Assembly (NCBI GenBank): GCA_947259915.1 | Contig: CAMYOC010000010.1 | Coordinates: 59,314-123,313, forward strand | Direction: 5' to 3' | DNA: 64,000 nucleotides | Source: an uncultured Gammaproteobacteria bacterium | GTDB lineage: Bacteria > Pseudomonadota > Gammaproteobacteria > Steroidobacterales > XN24 | Part shown: piece after piece, positions 47,936-57,507 of the stretch | Layout: each line of letters begins with the position of its first letter | Numbering within the stretch: position 1 is the first letter of the stretch | The notes under the pieces: model-generated | What the model was told of the DNA's origin: nothing | Databases searched by the model: none | Seen by the model: only the letters and a program-made list of their open reading frames with translations | Translations under genes and position numbers: made by a program

Positions 47936-49099
47936 ATGAGTCCTTTGCAGTTGTTTTATCGCACTACCCTGTTGTTGGGCGGTCTCGCTCTCGCGACCGG
48001 CTGCGGCCAAAAAGCCGAAGATAAGCCGGCGGCGGCAGCCGAAGAAGAGGTGGTGGTAGTCGAGGTCGAGGCGGAAGAGCCGGTCCTCAACGTTTATAAC
48101 TGGTCCGACTATATCGCCGAAGACACCATCGCGAATTTCGAGGAGCGCACCGGCATCACGGTCAACTACGATGTGTTCGATTCCAACGAAGTGGTGGAAG
48201 CCAAGCTCCTGGCCGGCAACACCGGTTACGACATCGTGGTGCCGACCGCCTCATTCCTGGAGCGCCAGATCAAGGCCGGCGTGTTCAGAAAGCTCGATCG
48301 CGATCAGTTGAGCAACTGGTCCAATCTTGACGGCGACATCATGGCGCGGGTCAGCAAGCACGATCCCGATAATCAGCACGCAGCGGTGTACATGTGGGGC
48401 ACGACCGGCATCGGCTTTGATGAGGTCAAGGTCGCCGAGGTCTTCCCGGATGCGCCCACCGACAGCTGGGCCATGCTGTTTGATCCCGAGGTCATCGCCA
48501 AGTTGTCCGCCTGCGGCGTCACCCTGCTCGATGCACCGACCGAAGCCGTCAGCGCCGTGCTCGCCTATCTGGGCCGCGATCCGAACAGCGAGGATCTGGC
48601 GGATCTGGCGGCGGCCGAGGAAGTGCTGATGAGCATCCGGCCATTCGTGCGTTATATCCACTCCTCACAGCAGATCAACGACCTGGCCAACGGCGAGATC
48701 TGCGTCGCCATGGGCTGGAGCGGCGATATGATGATCGCCGCCGATCGCGCCAGTGAAGCGGAGAATGGCATCGAGATCGCCTACTCGATCCCCAAGCAGG
48801 GAACGGTGATCTGGTTCGATATGCTGGCGATCCCGGCGGACGCGCCGCACCCGAACAATGCCCATCTGTTCATCAACTATCTGCTGGAGCCCGAGGTCGC
48901 CGCGGCAATATCGAACTACGTATTCTATGCCAACCCCAATTCGGCCTCGGTCGAGTTCGTCGAGGCAGAAATACTCGAAGACCCGGGTATCTATCCGCCG
49001 GATGAAGTGAAGGCCAAGCTCTACCCCGATCTTGCCCGCAGCGCGGAATACACGCGCAACCTGACCCGGACCTGGACCCGCTTCAAGACCGGCCAGTAG
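47936..49099 (+). CDS. potF: polyamine ABC transporter substrate-binding protein (PotF/SpuD-like), putative lipoprotein
   Basis: ATG at 47936; LLGGLALATGCGQKAEDK (lipobox-like) then VLNVYNWSDYIAEDTIANFEERTGITVNYDVFDSNEVVEAKLLAGNTGYDIVVPT. Confidence 0.93.
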   Translation: MSPLQLFYRTTLLLGGLALATGCGQKAEDKPAAAAEEEVVVVEVEAEEPVLNVYNWSDYIAEDTIANFEERTGITVNYDVFDSNEVVEAKLLAGNTGYDIVVPTASFLERQIKAGVFRKLDRDQLSNWSNLDGDIMARVSKHDPDNQHAAVYMWGTTGIGFDEVKVAEVFPDAPTDSWAMLFDPEVIAKLSACGVTLLDAPTEAVSAVLAYLGRDPNSEDLADLAAAEEVLMSIRPFVRYIHSSQQINDLANGEICVAMGWSGDMMIAADRASEAENGIEIAYSIPKQGTVIWFDMLAIPADAPHPNNAHLFINYLLEPEVAAAISNYVFYANPNSASVEFVEAEILEDPGIYPPDEVKAKLYPDLARSAEYTRNLTRTWTRFKTGQ

Positions 49100-49158
49100 G
49101 GACTCACACAGGCGCGGCGGCCGGCCCACGGCTGGTCGCTGCGCCGATCGAGGGGACG

Positions 49159-50301
49159 ATGGCAGAAAGCTCAAACGCGCCGGCCGTATTCCAGCCCTGG
49201 CGTGACCCCAACGAGACGCCCTACGTCAGCATAGAACGCGTCACCAAGAAATTCGGCGAATTCGTCGCCGTCTACGAACTTTCGCTCGAAATCTATCGCA
49301 AGGAATTGTTCTGCCTGCTCGGCGCCTCGGGCTGTGGCAAGAGTACGTTGCTACGCATGCTGGCCGGCTTCGAGCAACCGAGCAGCGGCCGCATCCTGAT
49401 CGACGGCGTGGATATGGCGGGCATCCCGCCCTATGAGCGGCCGGTCAACATGATGTTCCAGTCCTATGCGCTGTTCCCACACATGAACGTGGCACAGAAT
49501 GTCGCCTTCGGTCTGAAACAGGAGAAACTCCCCGCCTCGGCGGTGCGCAAGCGTGCCGGGGAGATGCTGGAGCTGGTCAAGCTCGGCGCATTCGCCAAAC
49601 GCAAACCGCACCAGCTCTCGGGCGGCCAGCGTCAGCGGGTCGCGCTCGCGCGCAGCCTGGTCAAGAAACCCAAGCTGCTGTTGCTCGACGAACCGCTGGC
49701 GGCGCTGGACAAAAAGCTGCGCGAACACACGCAGTTTGAGCTGATGAACATCCAGGAGCAGGTGGGCGTAACCTTTGTCGTCGTCACCCACGATCAGCAG
49801 GAAGCGATGACGCTGTCCACGCGTATCGGGGTCATGGACGAGGGCGAGCTGATCCAGATCGGGACACCCACCGACATCTACGAATTCCCGCAGAGCCGCT
49901 ACGTCGCCGACTTTATCGGCTCGGTAAATATCTTCGCCGGCAAGATGATCGTCGACGAGCCGGATCATGTCGTCATCCATTCCGAGGAAGCCGGCATGGA
50001 CATCTTCGTGAATCACGGCGTCAGCGCCGGCCCCGACGCGGACGTGTGGGCGGCGATCCGGCCGGAGAAGATGCATATCTCCCGCGAGGACCCGGCCAGG
50101 GAACAAAATTGCGTGCGCGGGATCGTGGATGAAGTCGCCTACATGGGTGATTTCTCGACCTATCTGGTCAAGCTCGAATCCGGCAAGATCGTGCGCATCA
50201 CCCAGCCGAATCTGCTGCGGGGAAACCCGGACCGCATCCTCTGGGATGAGCAGGTCTATCTCCACTGGGATGCCTCCAGTCCGGTGGTGGTGACCAAGTG
50301 A
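49159..50301 (+). CDS. potG: polyamine ABC transporter ATP-binding protein
   Basis: 380 aa; Walker A LGASGCGKST, signature QLSGGQRQRVALARSL, Walker B LLLLDEPLAALD; TOBE-like C-terminus. Confidence 0.95.
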   Translation: MAESSNAPAVFQPWRDPNETPYVSIERVTKKFGEFVAVYELSLEIYRKELFCLLGASGCGKSTLLRMLAGFEQPSSGRILIDGVDMAGIPPYERPVNMMFQSYALFPHMNVAQNVAFGLKQEKLPASAVRKRAGEMLELVKLGAFAKRKPHQLSGGQRQRVALARSLVKKPKLLLLDEPLAALDKKLREHTQFELMNIQEQVGVTFVVVTHDQQEAMTLSTRIGVMDEGELIQIGTPTDIYEFPQSRYVADFIGSVNIFAGKMIVDEPDHVVIHSEEAGMDIFVNHGVSAGPDADVWAAIRPEKMHISREDPAREQNCVRGIVDEVAYMGDFSTYLVKLESGKIVRITQPNLLRGNPDRILWDEQVYLHWDASSPVVVTK

Positions 50302-51302
50302 GTACCCGCGGGGCGCCTGCACTGACCAAAGGCGTCAACCGGACCGCCAGCACCGCGGTCAAACGCATCAGCGGGTTCGGCCTAGGGGCCGTTTGGCATG
50401 GCCTGCGCCGCAGGTTCAGGGGGCTGGGTCGCGCCAGCGTCATCGGCATCCCCTACCTCTGGTTGCTGGCGTTCTTCCTGATCCCGTTTGTCATCGTGCT
50501 GAAGATCTCTCTGGCCGAAACCGAGATAGCACAACCGCCTTATACCTCGTTGTGGTACTGGATCGAGCACAAATATCTCAACATCCGCCTTAACCTGGGC
50601 AACTACCAGTATCTGATCCAGGACTCGCTCTACTGGACCGCTTATCTCAACTCGGTAAAGATCGCCGCCGTCTCCACCGTGTTCTGCCTGCTGGTCGGAT
50701 ACCCCATCGCTTACGGGATCGCCAGGGCGCGGCCGGATCGACGCATCCTGCTGCTGATGCTCGTGATCCTGCCATTCTGGACCTCGTTCCTGATCCGGGT
50801 CTATGCCTGGATCGGCATCCTCAAGACCAACGGCCTGATCAACAACGCGCTGATGGCGCTGGGCATCGTCGATACGCCACTGGTGATGATGCAGACCGAC
50901 TTCGCGGTCTATCTGGGCATCGTCTATTCCTATCTGCCGTTTATGATCCTGCCGCTCTACGCCAATCTGGAAAAACTCGACCTGACCTTGCTGGAGGCCG
51001 CAGCGGATCTGGGCTGCCGCCCGTCCAAGGCGTTTTTCCGCGTGACGCTGCCGCTGTCGATGCCGGGCATCCTGGCGGGCTCCATGCTGGTGTTTATCCC
51101 CGCGGTCGGTGAGTTCGTGATCCCCGCCCTGCTCGGCGGTCCGGACACGCTGATGATCGGTCGGATCCTGTGGGACGAGTTCTTCGCCAACCGGGACTGG
51201 CCGGTGGCATCAGCGGTGGCCATAGCGCTGCTCCTGCTGCTGGTGATCCCGATCGTGCTGTTCCAGTACAACCAGGCCCGGGCAGCTGAGGCGAAGTCGT
51301 GA
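50298..51302 (+). CDS. potH: polyamine ABC transporter permease
   Basis: GTG start overlapping potG stop; multiple TM segments; EAAADLGCRPSKAFFRVTLPLSMPG EAA loop. Confidence 0.93.
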   Translation: MSTRGAPALTKGVNRTASTAVKRISGFGLGAVWHGLRRRFRGLGRASVIGIPYLWLLAFFLIPFVIVLKISLAETEIAQPPYTSLWYWIEHKYLNIRLNLGNYQYLIQDSLYWTAYLNSVKIAAVSTVFCLLVGYPIAYGIARARPDRRILLLMLVILPFWTSFLIRVYAWIGILKTNGLINNALMALGIVDTPLVMMQTDFAVYLGIVYSYLPFMILPLYANLEKLDLTLLEAAADLGCRPSKAFFRVTLPLSMPGILAGSMLVFIPAVGEFVIPALLGGPDTLMIGRILWDEFFANRDWPVASAVAIALLLLLVIPIVLFQYNQARAAEAKS

Positions 51303-52141
51303 ACCAGCGACGCTTTTTTGTGCCGACGGCCATGGTGCTTGGCTTTGTGTTCCTCTATGCACCGATCGTGTCGCTGATCGTGTTCTCCTTCAATAAGTCC
51401 AAGCTGGTAACGGTCTGGGCGGGTTTTTCGACCCAGTGGTACGGGGCGCTGCTGCAAAACGATCAGATCCTGCAGGCCGCCTGGGTCAGCCTGCGGATCG
51501 CGACCCTCAATGCGACGGCGGCGGTGGTGCTCGGCACCATTGCCGGTTTCGTTATCGCCCGTTTCCGACGCTTCCGCGGCCGCACGCTGTTCACCGGCAT
51601 GGTGATGGCGCCGCTGGTCATGCCCGAGGTCATCACCGGCCTCTCGCTGCTGTTGCTGTTTGTGGCCATGGAAGCGGCCCTCGGGTGGCCGGCGGGACGA
51701 GGCTTCCTGACCATCACCATCGCCCACATCACCTTCTCGATGGCCTATGTGGCAGTGATCATCCAGTCACGGCTCTCTGACATGGACGAATCCATCGAAG
51801 AGGCGGCTCTGGACCTGGGCGCACGACCGGCGAAGATCTTCTTCCAGATCACGCTGCCGATCATCGCGCCCGCGCTGGTAGCCGGATGGCTGCTGTCATT
51901 CACCCTGTCCCTGGACGATCTGGTGATCGCCAGCTTTGTCTCCGGTCCGGGATCCAGCACGCTGCCGATGGTGATCTTCTCCAAGGTCCGGCTCGGCGTC
52001 AGCCCCGAAATCAATGCCCTGGCCACGATCCTGGTAGCGGTGGTGGCGATCGGCACCATCATCAGCGGCATTTTTCTGGCCCGCCAGCGGCGCGCCCGGG
52101 AACGGGACATGCAAATGGCCAAGGCGGATATCGCTGACTAG
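51299..52141 (+). CDS. potI: polyamine ABC transporter permease
   Basis: GTG start overlapping potH stop; EEAALDLGARPAKIFFQITLPIIAPA EAA loop. Confidence 0.93.
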   Translation: MNQRRFFVPTAMVLGFVFLYAPIVSLIVFSFNKSKLVTVWAGFSTQWYGALLQNDQILQAAWVSLRIATLNATAAVVLGTIAGFVIARFRRFRGRTLFTGMVMAPLVMPEVITGLSLLLLFVAMEAALGWPAGRGFLTITIAHITFSMAYVAVIIQSRLSDMDESIEEAALDLGARPAKIFFQITLPIIAPALVAGWLLSFTLSLDDLVIASFVSGPGSSTLPMVIFSKVRLGVSPEINALATILVAVVAIGTIISGIFLARQRRARERDMQMAKADIAD

Positions 52142-53151
52142 CCGGCCTGCGACTGACCGGGTCGGCTGAGCAGGCCGGTGCGGATGGCGTAATCCGGGAT
52201 CGCGGCCATCGCCGTTGTGTAATCCACCAGACAACGGTGCCCGAGATCTTCGTGCGCCTTAACGGCCGGGGTCTTTATGTCAGCACTGATCAGATGGACG
52301 GCCTCGCGGGTCAGCGGCGGTCGCTGCCGGGCACCGGCCGCGCGCCAGAGCGGCTCCATCATCGTTGCAGCGGTCCAGACCAGCCACGACGGCGCCGAGC
52401 GCGGTCTCGCGGCACTGGCGATCGCAGCGAGATCACCCATGTAACGTTGCCAGCTGATGCCGAGATCGTCGCAGGCATTGTAGACGCCACCGCTCGGAGC
52501 CAGGTCCGATGCGGCACGAAGCAGGATGTCCACCACATTGTCCACGTGCACCAGCCCGGCGTCACGGACACCGCCGCTGACCAGCGTCGGCGCTCCTTTG
52601 AGCAACAAGCGGATGACTTCGTCGACCCAGATCCGGCTGCCGGCACCATAGACATTGGCCGGCCGGACGATGCGTATGTCTGCGCCACGCTCCAGCCACT
52701 CCTGCGCGAGGATCTCCTGCACCTGCTTGGCGCGGCTGTAGGGACCATAGGCCCGGCCATGCGGCGTATCCTCGACGCAGGTCTCGCGTCCAAGGCGGTC
52801 GCCGTAGACGACGATGCTCGAGGCCAGCACCACGCGGGCGCTGGCCCCGGCCGCCGCAGCGAGCACGTTACGGGTGCCCTCAACGGTCACGCGGCGAAAC
52901 AGGGTCTCTGTACCCCAGTCGCCGACGACCGCGGCCAGGTGGAACACCGCATCCACCCCCGCGACCGCGCGCGAAACGTCGCCAGATGCTGCAACGTCCC
53001 CGCGGACGATCTCCACGTCTTTATCCCAGTCCGGGTCTGGTGTATCACCTCTTAATACCAGCGCGCGTACAGCATGTCCCTCACGTCGCAGACGTTTGAC
53101 CAGAGACGAGCCGATAAAGCCGGTGGCGCCGGTAACCAGGGCTTGTCGCAT
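52138..53151 (-). CDS. NAD-dependent epimerase/dehydratase (extended SDR)
   Basis: 337 aa; MRQALVTGATGFIGSSLVKRLRREGHAVRAL (GxxGxxG); YGPYSRAKQVQE (YxxxK). Confidence 0.92.
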   Translation of the reverse strand: MRQALVTGATGFIGSSLVKRLRREGHAVRALVLRGDTPDPDWDKDVEIVRGDVAASGDVSRAVAGVDAVFHLAAVVGDWGTETLFRRVTVEGTRNVLAAAAGASARVVLASSIVVYGDRLGRETCVEDTPHGRAYGPYSRAKQVQEILAQEWLERGADIRIVRPANVYGAGSRIWVDEVIRLLLKGAPTLVSGGVRDAGLVHVDNVVDILLRAASDLAPSGGVYNACDDLGISWQRYMGDLAAIASAARPRSAPSWLVWTAATMMEPLWRAAGARQRPPLTREAVHLISADIKTPAVKAHEDLGHRCLVDYTTAMAAIPDYAIRTGLLSRPGQSQAG

Positions 53152-53282
53152 CAGTAGTGTTCCCGGTTAACGCAGCCGCATCCAACTGCGAATTCGAGAG
53201 TCCCGGGTTTGCGCGCGGATTGCGCCGGATTCGGCTGGCTCATGCCTCAGAGTCTAGGCGCTTCTGGCTCGCACGAAAACGC

Positions 53283-53310
53283 TTGACAGCCGGCAGCGGC
53301 AATGTAATTT
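53283..53310 (+). promoter_or_regulatory. candidate sigma-70 promoter for the small ORF
   Basis: TTGACA (53283-53288) -N16- TAATTT (53305-53310). Confidence 0.4.
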
Positions 53311-53388
53311 CGGATGGTGTTCAGACCTCGGACCGACCCGGATAGCGCTGCGTCGATCCAGGGCTGAGGTCCAACGCGGAGACACCTT

Positions 53389-53607
53389 ATGGGTACAAGA
53401 CCCACTGTGCCACCGGAACAGTCCGGTGATGACGATGACCTCGATGACTTCGATATGGATACTCTGCCACTGCGACACAGATCGAGCAGAGCCGATCGTC
53501 CTTTGAAGAAGTTGCGCAGGGAAGATGAGCCCCCGGGGCCCCGCTCCAAGCGCGACGGCCATCCCGCGCGACCATCAAAGCGGGAGCAACGTTGGGACGA
53601 GGGCTAG
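53389..53607 (+). CDS. small disordered protein of unknown function (72 aa)
   Basis: ATG at 53389 with GGAG 9 nt upstream; acidic N-terminus DDDDLDDFDMD, basic proline/arginine-rich C-terminus; candidate promoter upstream. Confidence 0.45.
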   Translation: MGTRPTVPPEQSGDDDDLDDFDMDTLPLRHRSSRADRPLKKLRREDEPPGPRSKRDGHPARPSKREQRWDEG

Positions 53608-54902
53608 ATCCCGAGCAGACGCGCGCTTAGCGCCGTTGAGTCCGGCGGGAGGGTCTCGGCCCGGGCCGGCAGGGACAGCAGCTGCTGCATGGCCGCCGGG
53701 ACCGGCACCGGTTCGCCGATCAACGGTTCGACGATATCGTTGAACTTGGCCGGGTGTGCGGTAGCCACGAGCACCCAGCCACGCGCCTGGTCCGCGGCCG
53801 GCATGCGTTCCCATGCCCGCACCGCCGTTGCGGTATGAGGACACCAGACCTGGTGCCAGCGGGCGGGGCCCGCGCTTATCGTCTCGCGGATCGCCGCGTC
53901 ATCAATGGACACGGCAGCAAACGCGTCGCTGACCCCAGCGTGGTCGCGATAGCGCCAGAACACGCGCTCCATATTGCTCGGATCGCCCACATCCATCGCC
54001 GACGCGAGTGTCGGCACCGATACACGCGGCCGCCAGTCGCCGCTGTCCATGAATTCCGCAACGGTCAGGTTGGCGTTGGTAGCCAGCAGGATCTCACCGA
54101 CCGGAAGTCCGACCTCACGCGTCATCAGGCAGGCGAAAGCGTTGCCGAGATTGCCGCTGGGGATGATAAAACCGGGTGGCGGCTGGCCCTGGCGAGCGGC
54201 TCGCAATGTGGCCATCGCGTAATACACCATCTGCGGCAGCAGACGACCGATGTTGATGCTGTTGGCCGAACTGAGACGCCGGGCGGCGGTGATGTCGGCA
54301 TCGGCGAAAGCCGCCTTGACCATGCGCTGACAGTCGTCGAACGCGCCGTCGACGGAGAAGCTCCTCACGTTATCGTCCCAGCAGGACAAGAGCTGCGCCT
54401 GGCGCGCCGACACCAGCCCGGCCGGGAACAGGATCACGACCTCGATACCCGGGCGATGATGAAACGCTGCCGCCACCGCGCTGCCGGTGTCGCCGGACGT
54501 GGCGACCAGGATGGTCAGCGGACCATCGGCATCTGTTTCCAGACGCTGGGTACAGGCGGCAAGAAAACGCGCGCCGACATCCTTGAATGCGGCGGTCGGC
54601 CCGTGGAACAGCTCCAGCACGGCCGGTCCGCCGTCGAGTTCCAGCACCGGCAACGGAAAGGTAAAGGTCTCCGCGCAGATCGCGGGCAGCTCTGCGGCCA
54701 GCGGGTCGCCATCAAAAAACGGTGCCAGCAACACGGCGGCGATCTCTGCCGGATCATTGGCGCCCTCGAAATCCTCGATGTTCAGCCGCGGCATGGCCCT
54801 GGGCACAAAGAGACCACCATCTGGCGCAAGACCGCGGTGAATCGCCTCGGACAGCGTGAACACTCCGGCGCCTTCGCTGTCACGGGTGCTGACGTAGTGC
54901 AT
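53604..54902 (-). CDS. thrC: threonine synthase
   Basis: ATG at 54902 (MHYVSTRDSEGAGVFTLSEAIHRGLAPDGGLFVP); FHGPTAAFKDVGARFLA (PLP lysine); ATSGDTGSAVAAAF. Confidence 0.96.
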   Translation of the reverse strand: MHYVSTRDSEGAGVFTLSEAIHRGLAPDGGLFVPRAMPRLNIEDFEGANDPAEIAAVLLAPFFDGDPLAAELPAICAETFTFPLPVLELDGGPAVLELFHGPTAAFKDVGARFLAACTQRLETDADGPLTILVATSGDTGSAVAAAFHHRPGIEVVILFPAGLVSARQAQLLSCWDDNVRSFSVDGAFDDCQRMVKAAFADADITAARRLSSANSINIGRLLPQMVYYAMATLRAARQGQPPPGFIIPSGNLGNAFACLMTREVGLPVGEILLATNANLTVAEFMDSGDWRPRVSVPTLASAMDVGDPSNMERVFWRYRDHAGVSDAFAAVSIDDAAIRETISAGPARWHQVWCPHTATAVRAWERMPAADQARGWVLVATAHPAKFNDIVEPLIGEPVPVPAAMQQLLSLPARAETLPPDSTALSARLLGI

Positions 54903-54909
54903 GGGCATG

Positions 54910-57375
54910 CTAGAGATTCGCACCCAGATTGGCGCTCAGACGCAGCAGATCCGAGAACACGCCGGCGGCGGTCACCGCGGGACCGGCGCCGGGTCCCCGC
55001 ACGATCAGCGGATTTTCGTGATAACGATGAGTCTTGAACTGCACGATGTTGTCGGTGAGGCTGATGCGCGCGAAGGGGTGATCGCCAGGCAGCTGTTCCA
55101 GACCCACGCTGACCCGTCCGCCCGGCTGCAATCGCCCGACGTAGCGTAGTACCTCACCGGCAGCCTGGGCCTTCGCCAGACGGCGGCTGAAGGTCTCATC
55201 GTGGGCAGAGAGGCCGTCCAGGAATGCATCCACGTCCCCCTCTTCGAGACCGGCAGGCACCAGTGATTCGACCTCGACCCCGGACAACTCCAGCGACAGG
55301 CCCATCTCCCGGCCGAGGATCACGACTTTGCGCGCCACGTCAGTGCCCGACAGATCATCCCTCGGATCGGGTTCGGTATAACCCATGTCCCGGGCCTCGC
55401 GGACGATCTCGGAAAACGGGCGGCTGCCGTCGAAGACGTTAAACAGATAGGCCAGGGTGCCGGACAGTACGCCCTCGATGGCGAGGATGGAATCGCCGGT
55501 CTGGCGCAGATCGCGCAGGGTGTGAACGATGGGCAGACCGGCGCCCACGGTGGTCTCGTAGAAGTAGCGCGAACCACCACGCAGTCGCGCCGCCATCAGC
55601 CGCAGATAATAATCCAGCGAAGACGTGTTGGCCTTTTTGTTTGGCGTTACCACATGGATACCCTGGTCCAGCCATCCGGCGTAACGATCCGCAATGCCCT
55701 GATCGGCGGTACAGTCGATCAGCACCGCATGGGGCAGATGCTCGGCATGGATGTGAGCCACAAACCGCTCCAGATCCAGCGCCACGCCGCGCTGCTCGAG
55801 CGCCGCTTGCCAGCCGCACGGGTCGAGCCGTCGCTCCTCGATCAACATGCGCTTTGAAGTAGCGATACCGCGGATGCGCAGGTCGAGGTTAAAGTCCCGT
55901 CGTAGTCGCGGCAGCTCGGCGGCGAACTGTTCGAGCAGCGCAGAACCTACCGTGCCGGCGCCGATGAGTCCGACCGAGATGGTCTGCGGCGACAGATAAA
56001 AACCGGAGTGCACCGCCTTGACCGCCCGTGTCGCATCCTCGGCATCGATCACCGCGGAAATGTTCCGCTCCGACGCGCCCTGAGCGATCGCGCGCACGTT
56101 GACGCCGGCACGGCCCAGCGCGCCAAACAGCTTGGCGGCGATGCCGGGCATGCCGCGCATGCCGTCGCCGACCACGGCAAGGATGCTGCAGCCCGTGGTG
56201 ACATCGACACCCTGAATCTGCTGCTGCTCGAGCTCCAGGGCGAAGGCCCTGGCGACCACATCGGCCGCCCGCCCGGCGTCACGTTCGGGCACCGCAAAAC
56301 AGATAGAGTGCTCCGAACTGCCCTGGGAGATCATCACCACCGAAATACCCGATTCGCGGAGCGCGCCAAACAGCCGGTCCGCTGTGCCGGGCACGCCGAT
56401 CATGCCGGCGCCCTCGAGATTCAACATCGCGATGCCGTCGATAGTGGAAATGCCCTTGACCCGATTGCCCTCGCCACCCTCGGCGGATATCCGCGTGCCC
56501 GCGCCCTGTGGGCGGAACGTGTTACGGATATAGATCGGTATCCCCTTCTCCACCGCAGGACCCATGGTCCGGGGATGGATGACCTTGGCGCCGAAGTAGG
56601 CCAGCTCCATGGCCTCGTGATAGGACAGCTCGGGAATCACCGCGGCTTCGTTTACCCGCCGCGGGTCCCCGCTCATGACCCCATCGACATCGGTCCAGAT
56701 GACGATCTCGGCGGCGTCCAGCAGACGACCGAAAATAGAGGCCGAAAAATCGCTGCCGTTACGGCCCAGGGTGGTCGGCACGCCGGATTCTTCACGGGCG
56801 ACGTAGCCGGTGATAACGAGAATGCATCCGCGATCCTGCGGCAGCCTTGAACGCAAACGCTCGCGGCTCTCCTTCCACATCACGATCGGTCCCAGCTCCG
56901 AATCGCGGATCGTGAGCACCTCTCCGGCGTGCAGCCAGTCACTGCTCACACCGAGACTGCCGAGGTGGGCCGCCAGCAGCCGTGCGGACCAGACCTCGCC
57001 AAATCCGGAAACGAGGCTACGCGCCTCCGGCGCTGAGCGGCCCAACAGCCGTACCGCCTCGACCACGGCTGAGATGGTGGCCAGATCGTCGTCAAGAGCC
57101 TTTACATAGCCGGTCCGGGACGGCTCGGGCAGGAGCGCCTCGGACAGCGCCACGTGGTGCTGCCGGATCTCGGTCAACCGGCCGGCGGCGATGTCTGTGG
57201 CGGGCTCGTCAACCAGCGCCATCAGGCGATCGGTGATCCCGGCCGAGGCGGACACCACGGCCGCGCGCCGGCCGTCGCCCGCCTCCATCATGATCTTGGC
57301 GACCGCCCTGAATTCAGCGGCCCCGGCGAGGCTACCGCCACCGAACTTGTTGACTGACCAGGCTGTGTCGGACAT
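54910..57375 (-). CDS. thrA: bifunctional aspartate kinase / homoserine dehydrogenase
   Basis: 821 aa; VNKFGGGSLAGAAEFRAVA kinase N-terminus, two ACT-like regions, then VGLIGAGTVGSALLEQFA homoserine dehydrogenase. Confidence 0.95.
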   Translation of the reverse strand: MSDTAWSVNKFGGGSLAGAAEFRAVAKIMMEAGDGRRAAVVSASAGITDRLMALVDEPATDIAAGRLTEIRQHHVALSEALLPEPSRTGYVKALDDDLATISAVVEAVRLLGRSAPEARSLVSGFGEVWSARLLAAHLGSLGVSSDWLHAGEVLTIRDSELGPIVMWKESRERLRSRLPQDRGCILVITGYVAREESGVPTTLGRNGSDFSASIFGRLLDAAEIVIWTDVDGVMSGDPRRVNEAAVIPELSYHEAMELAYFGAKVIHPRTMGPAVEKGIPIYIRNTFRPQGAGTRISAEGGEGNRVKGISTIDGIAMLNLEGAGMIGVPGTADRLFGALRESGISVVMISQGSSEHSICFAVPERDAGRAADVVARAFALELEQQQIQGVDVTTGCSILAVVGDGMRGMPGIAAKLFGALGRAGVNVRAIAQGASERNISAVIDAEDATRAVKAVHSGFYLSPQTISVGLIGAGTVGSALLEQFAAELPRLRRDFNLDLRIRGIATSKRMLIEERRLDPCGWQAALEQRGVALDLERFVAHIHAEHLPHAVLIDCTADQGIADRYAGWLDQGIHVVTPNKKANTSSLDYYLRLMAARLRGGSRYFYETTVGAGLPIVHTLRDLRQTGDSILAIEGVLSGTLAYLFNVFDGSRPFSEIVREARDMGYTEPDPRDDLSGTDVARKVVILGREMGLSLELSGVEVESLVPAGLEEGDVDAFLDGLSAHDETFSRRLAKAQAAGEVLRYVGRLQPGGRVSVGLEQLPGDHPFARISLTDNIVQFKTHRYHENPLIVRGPGAGPAVTAAGVFSDLLRLSANLGANL

Positions 57376-57507
57376 CCCTCAAACGATCCCTTGTCGCTCG
57401 ACCCATGGCGGGTCTGGTCGGGGCAGCGTACGGCAATGAATGGTGCAGAGCAACGCAGGGCGGAACGCGGGCGGGGCGCGGGTTGGTCGCCTCGCGAGGG
57501 ACCACCT

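Noticed and set aside
57484-57504. Possible terminator or thr leader attenuator between the response regulator and thrA
   Set aside because: Bulged stem with no U-run, and I could not find a Thr/Ile-rich leader peptide upstream of thrA.
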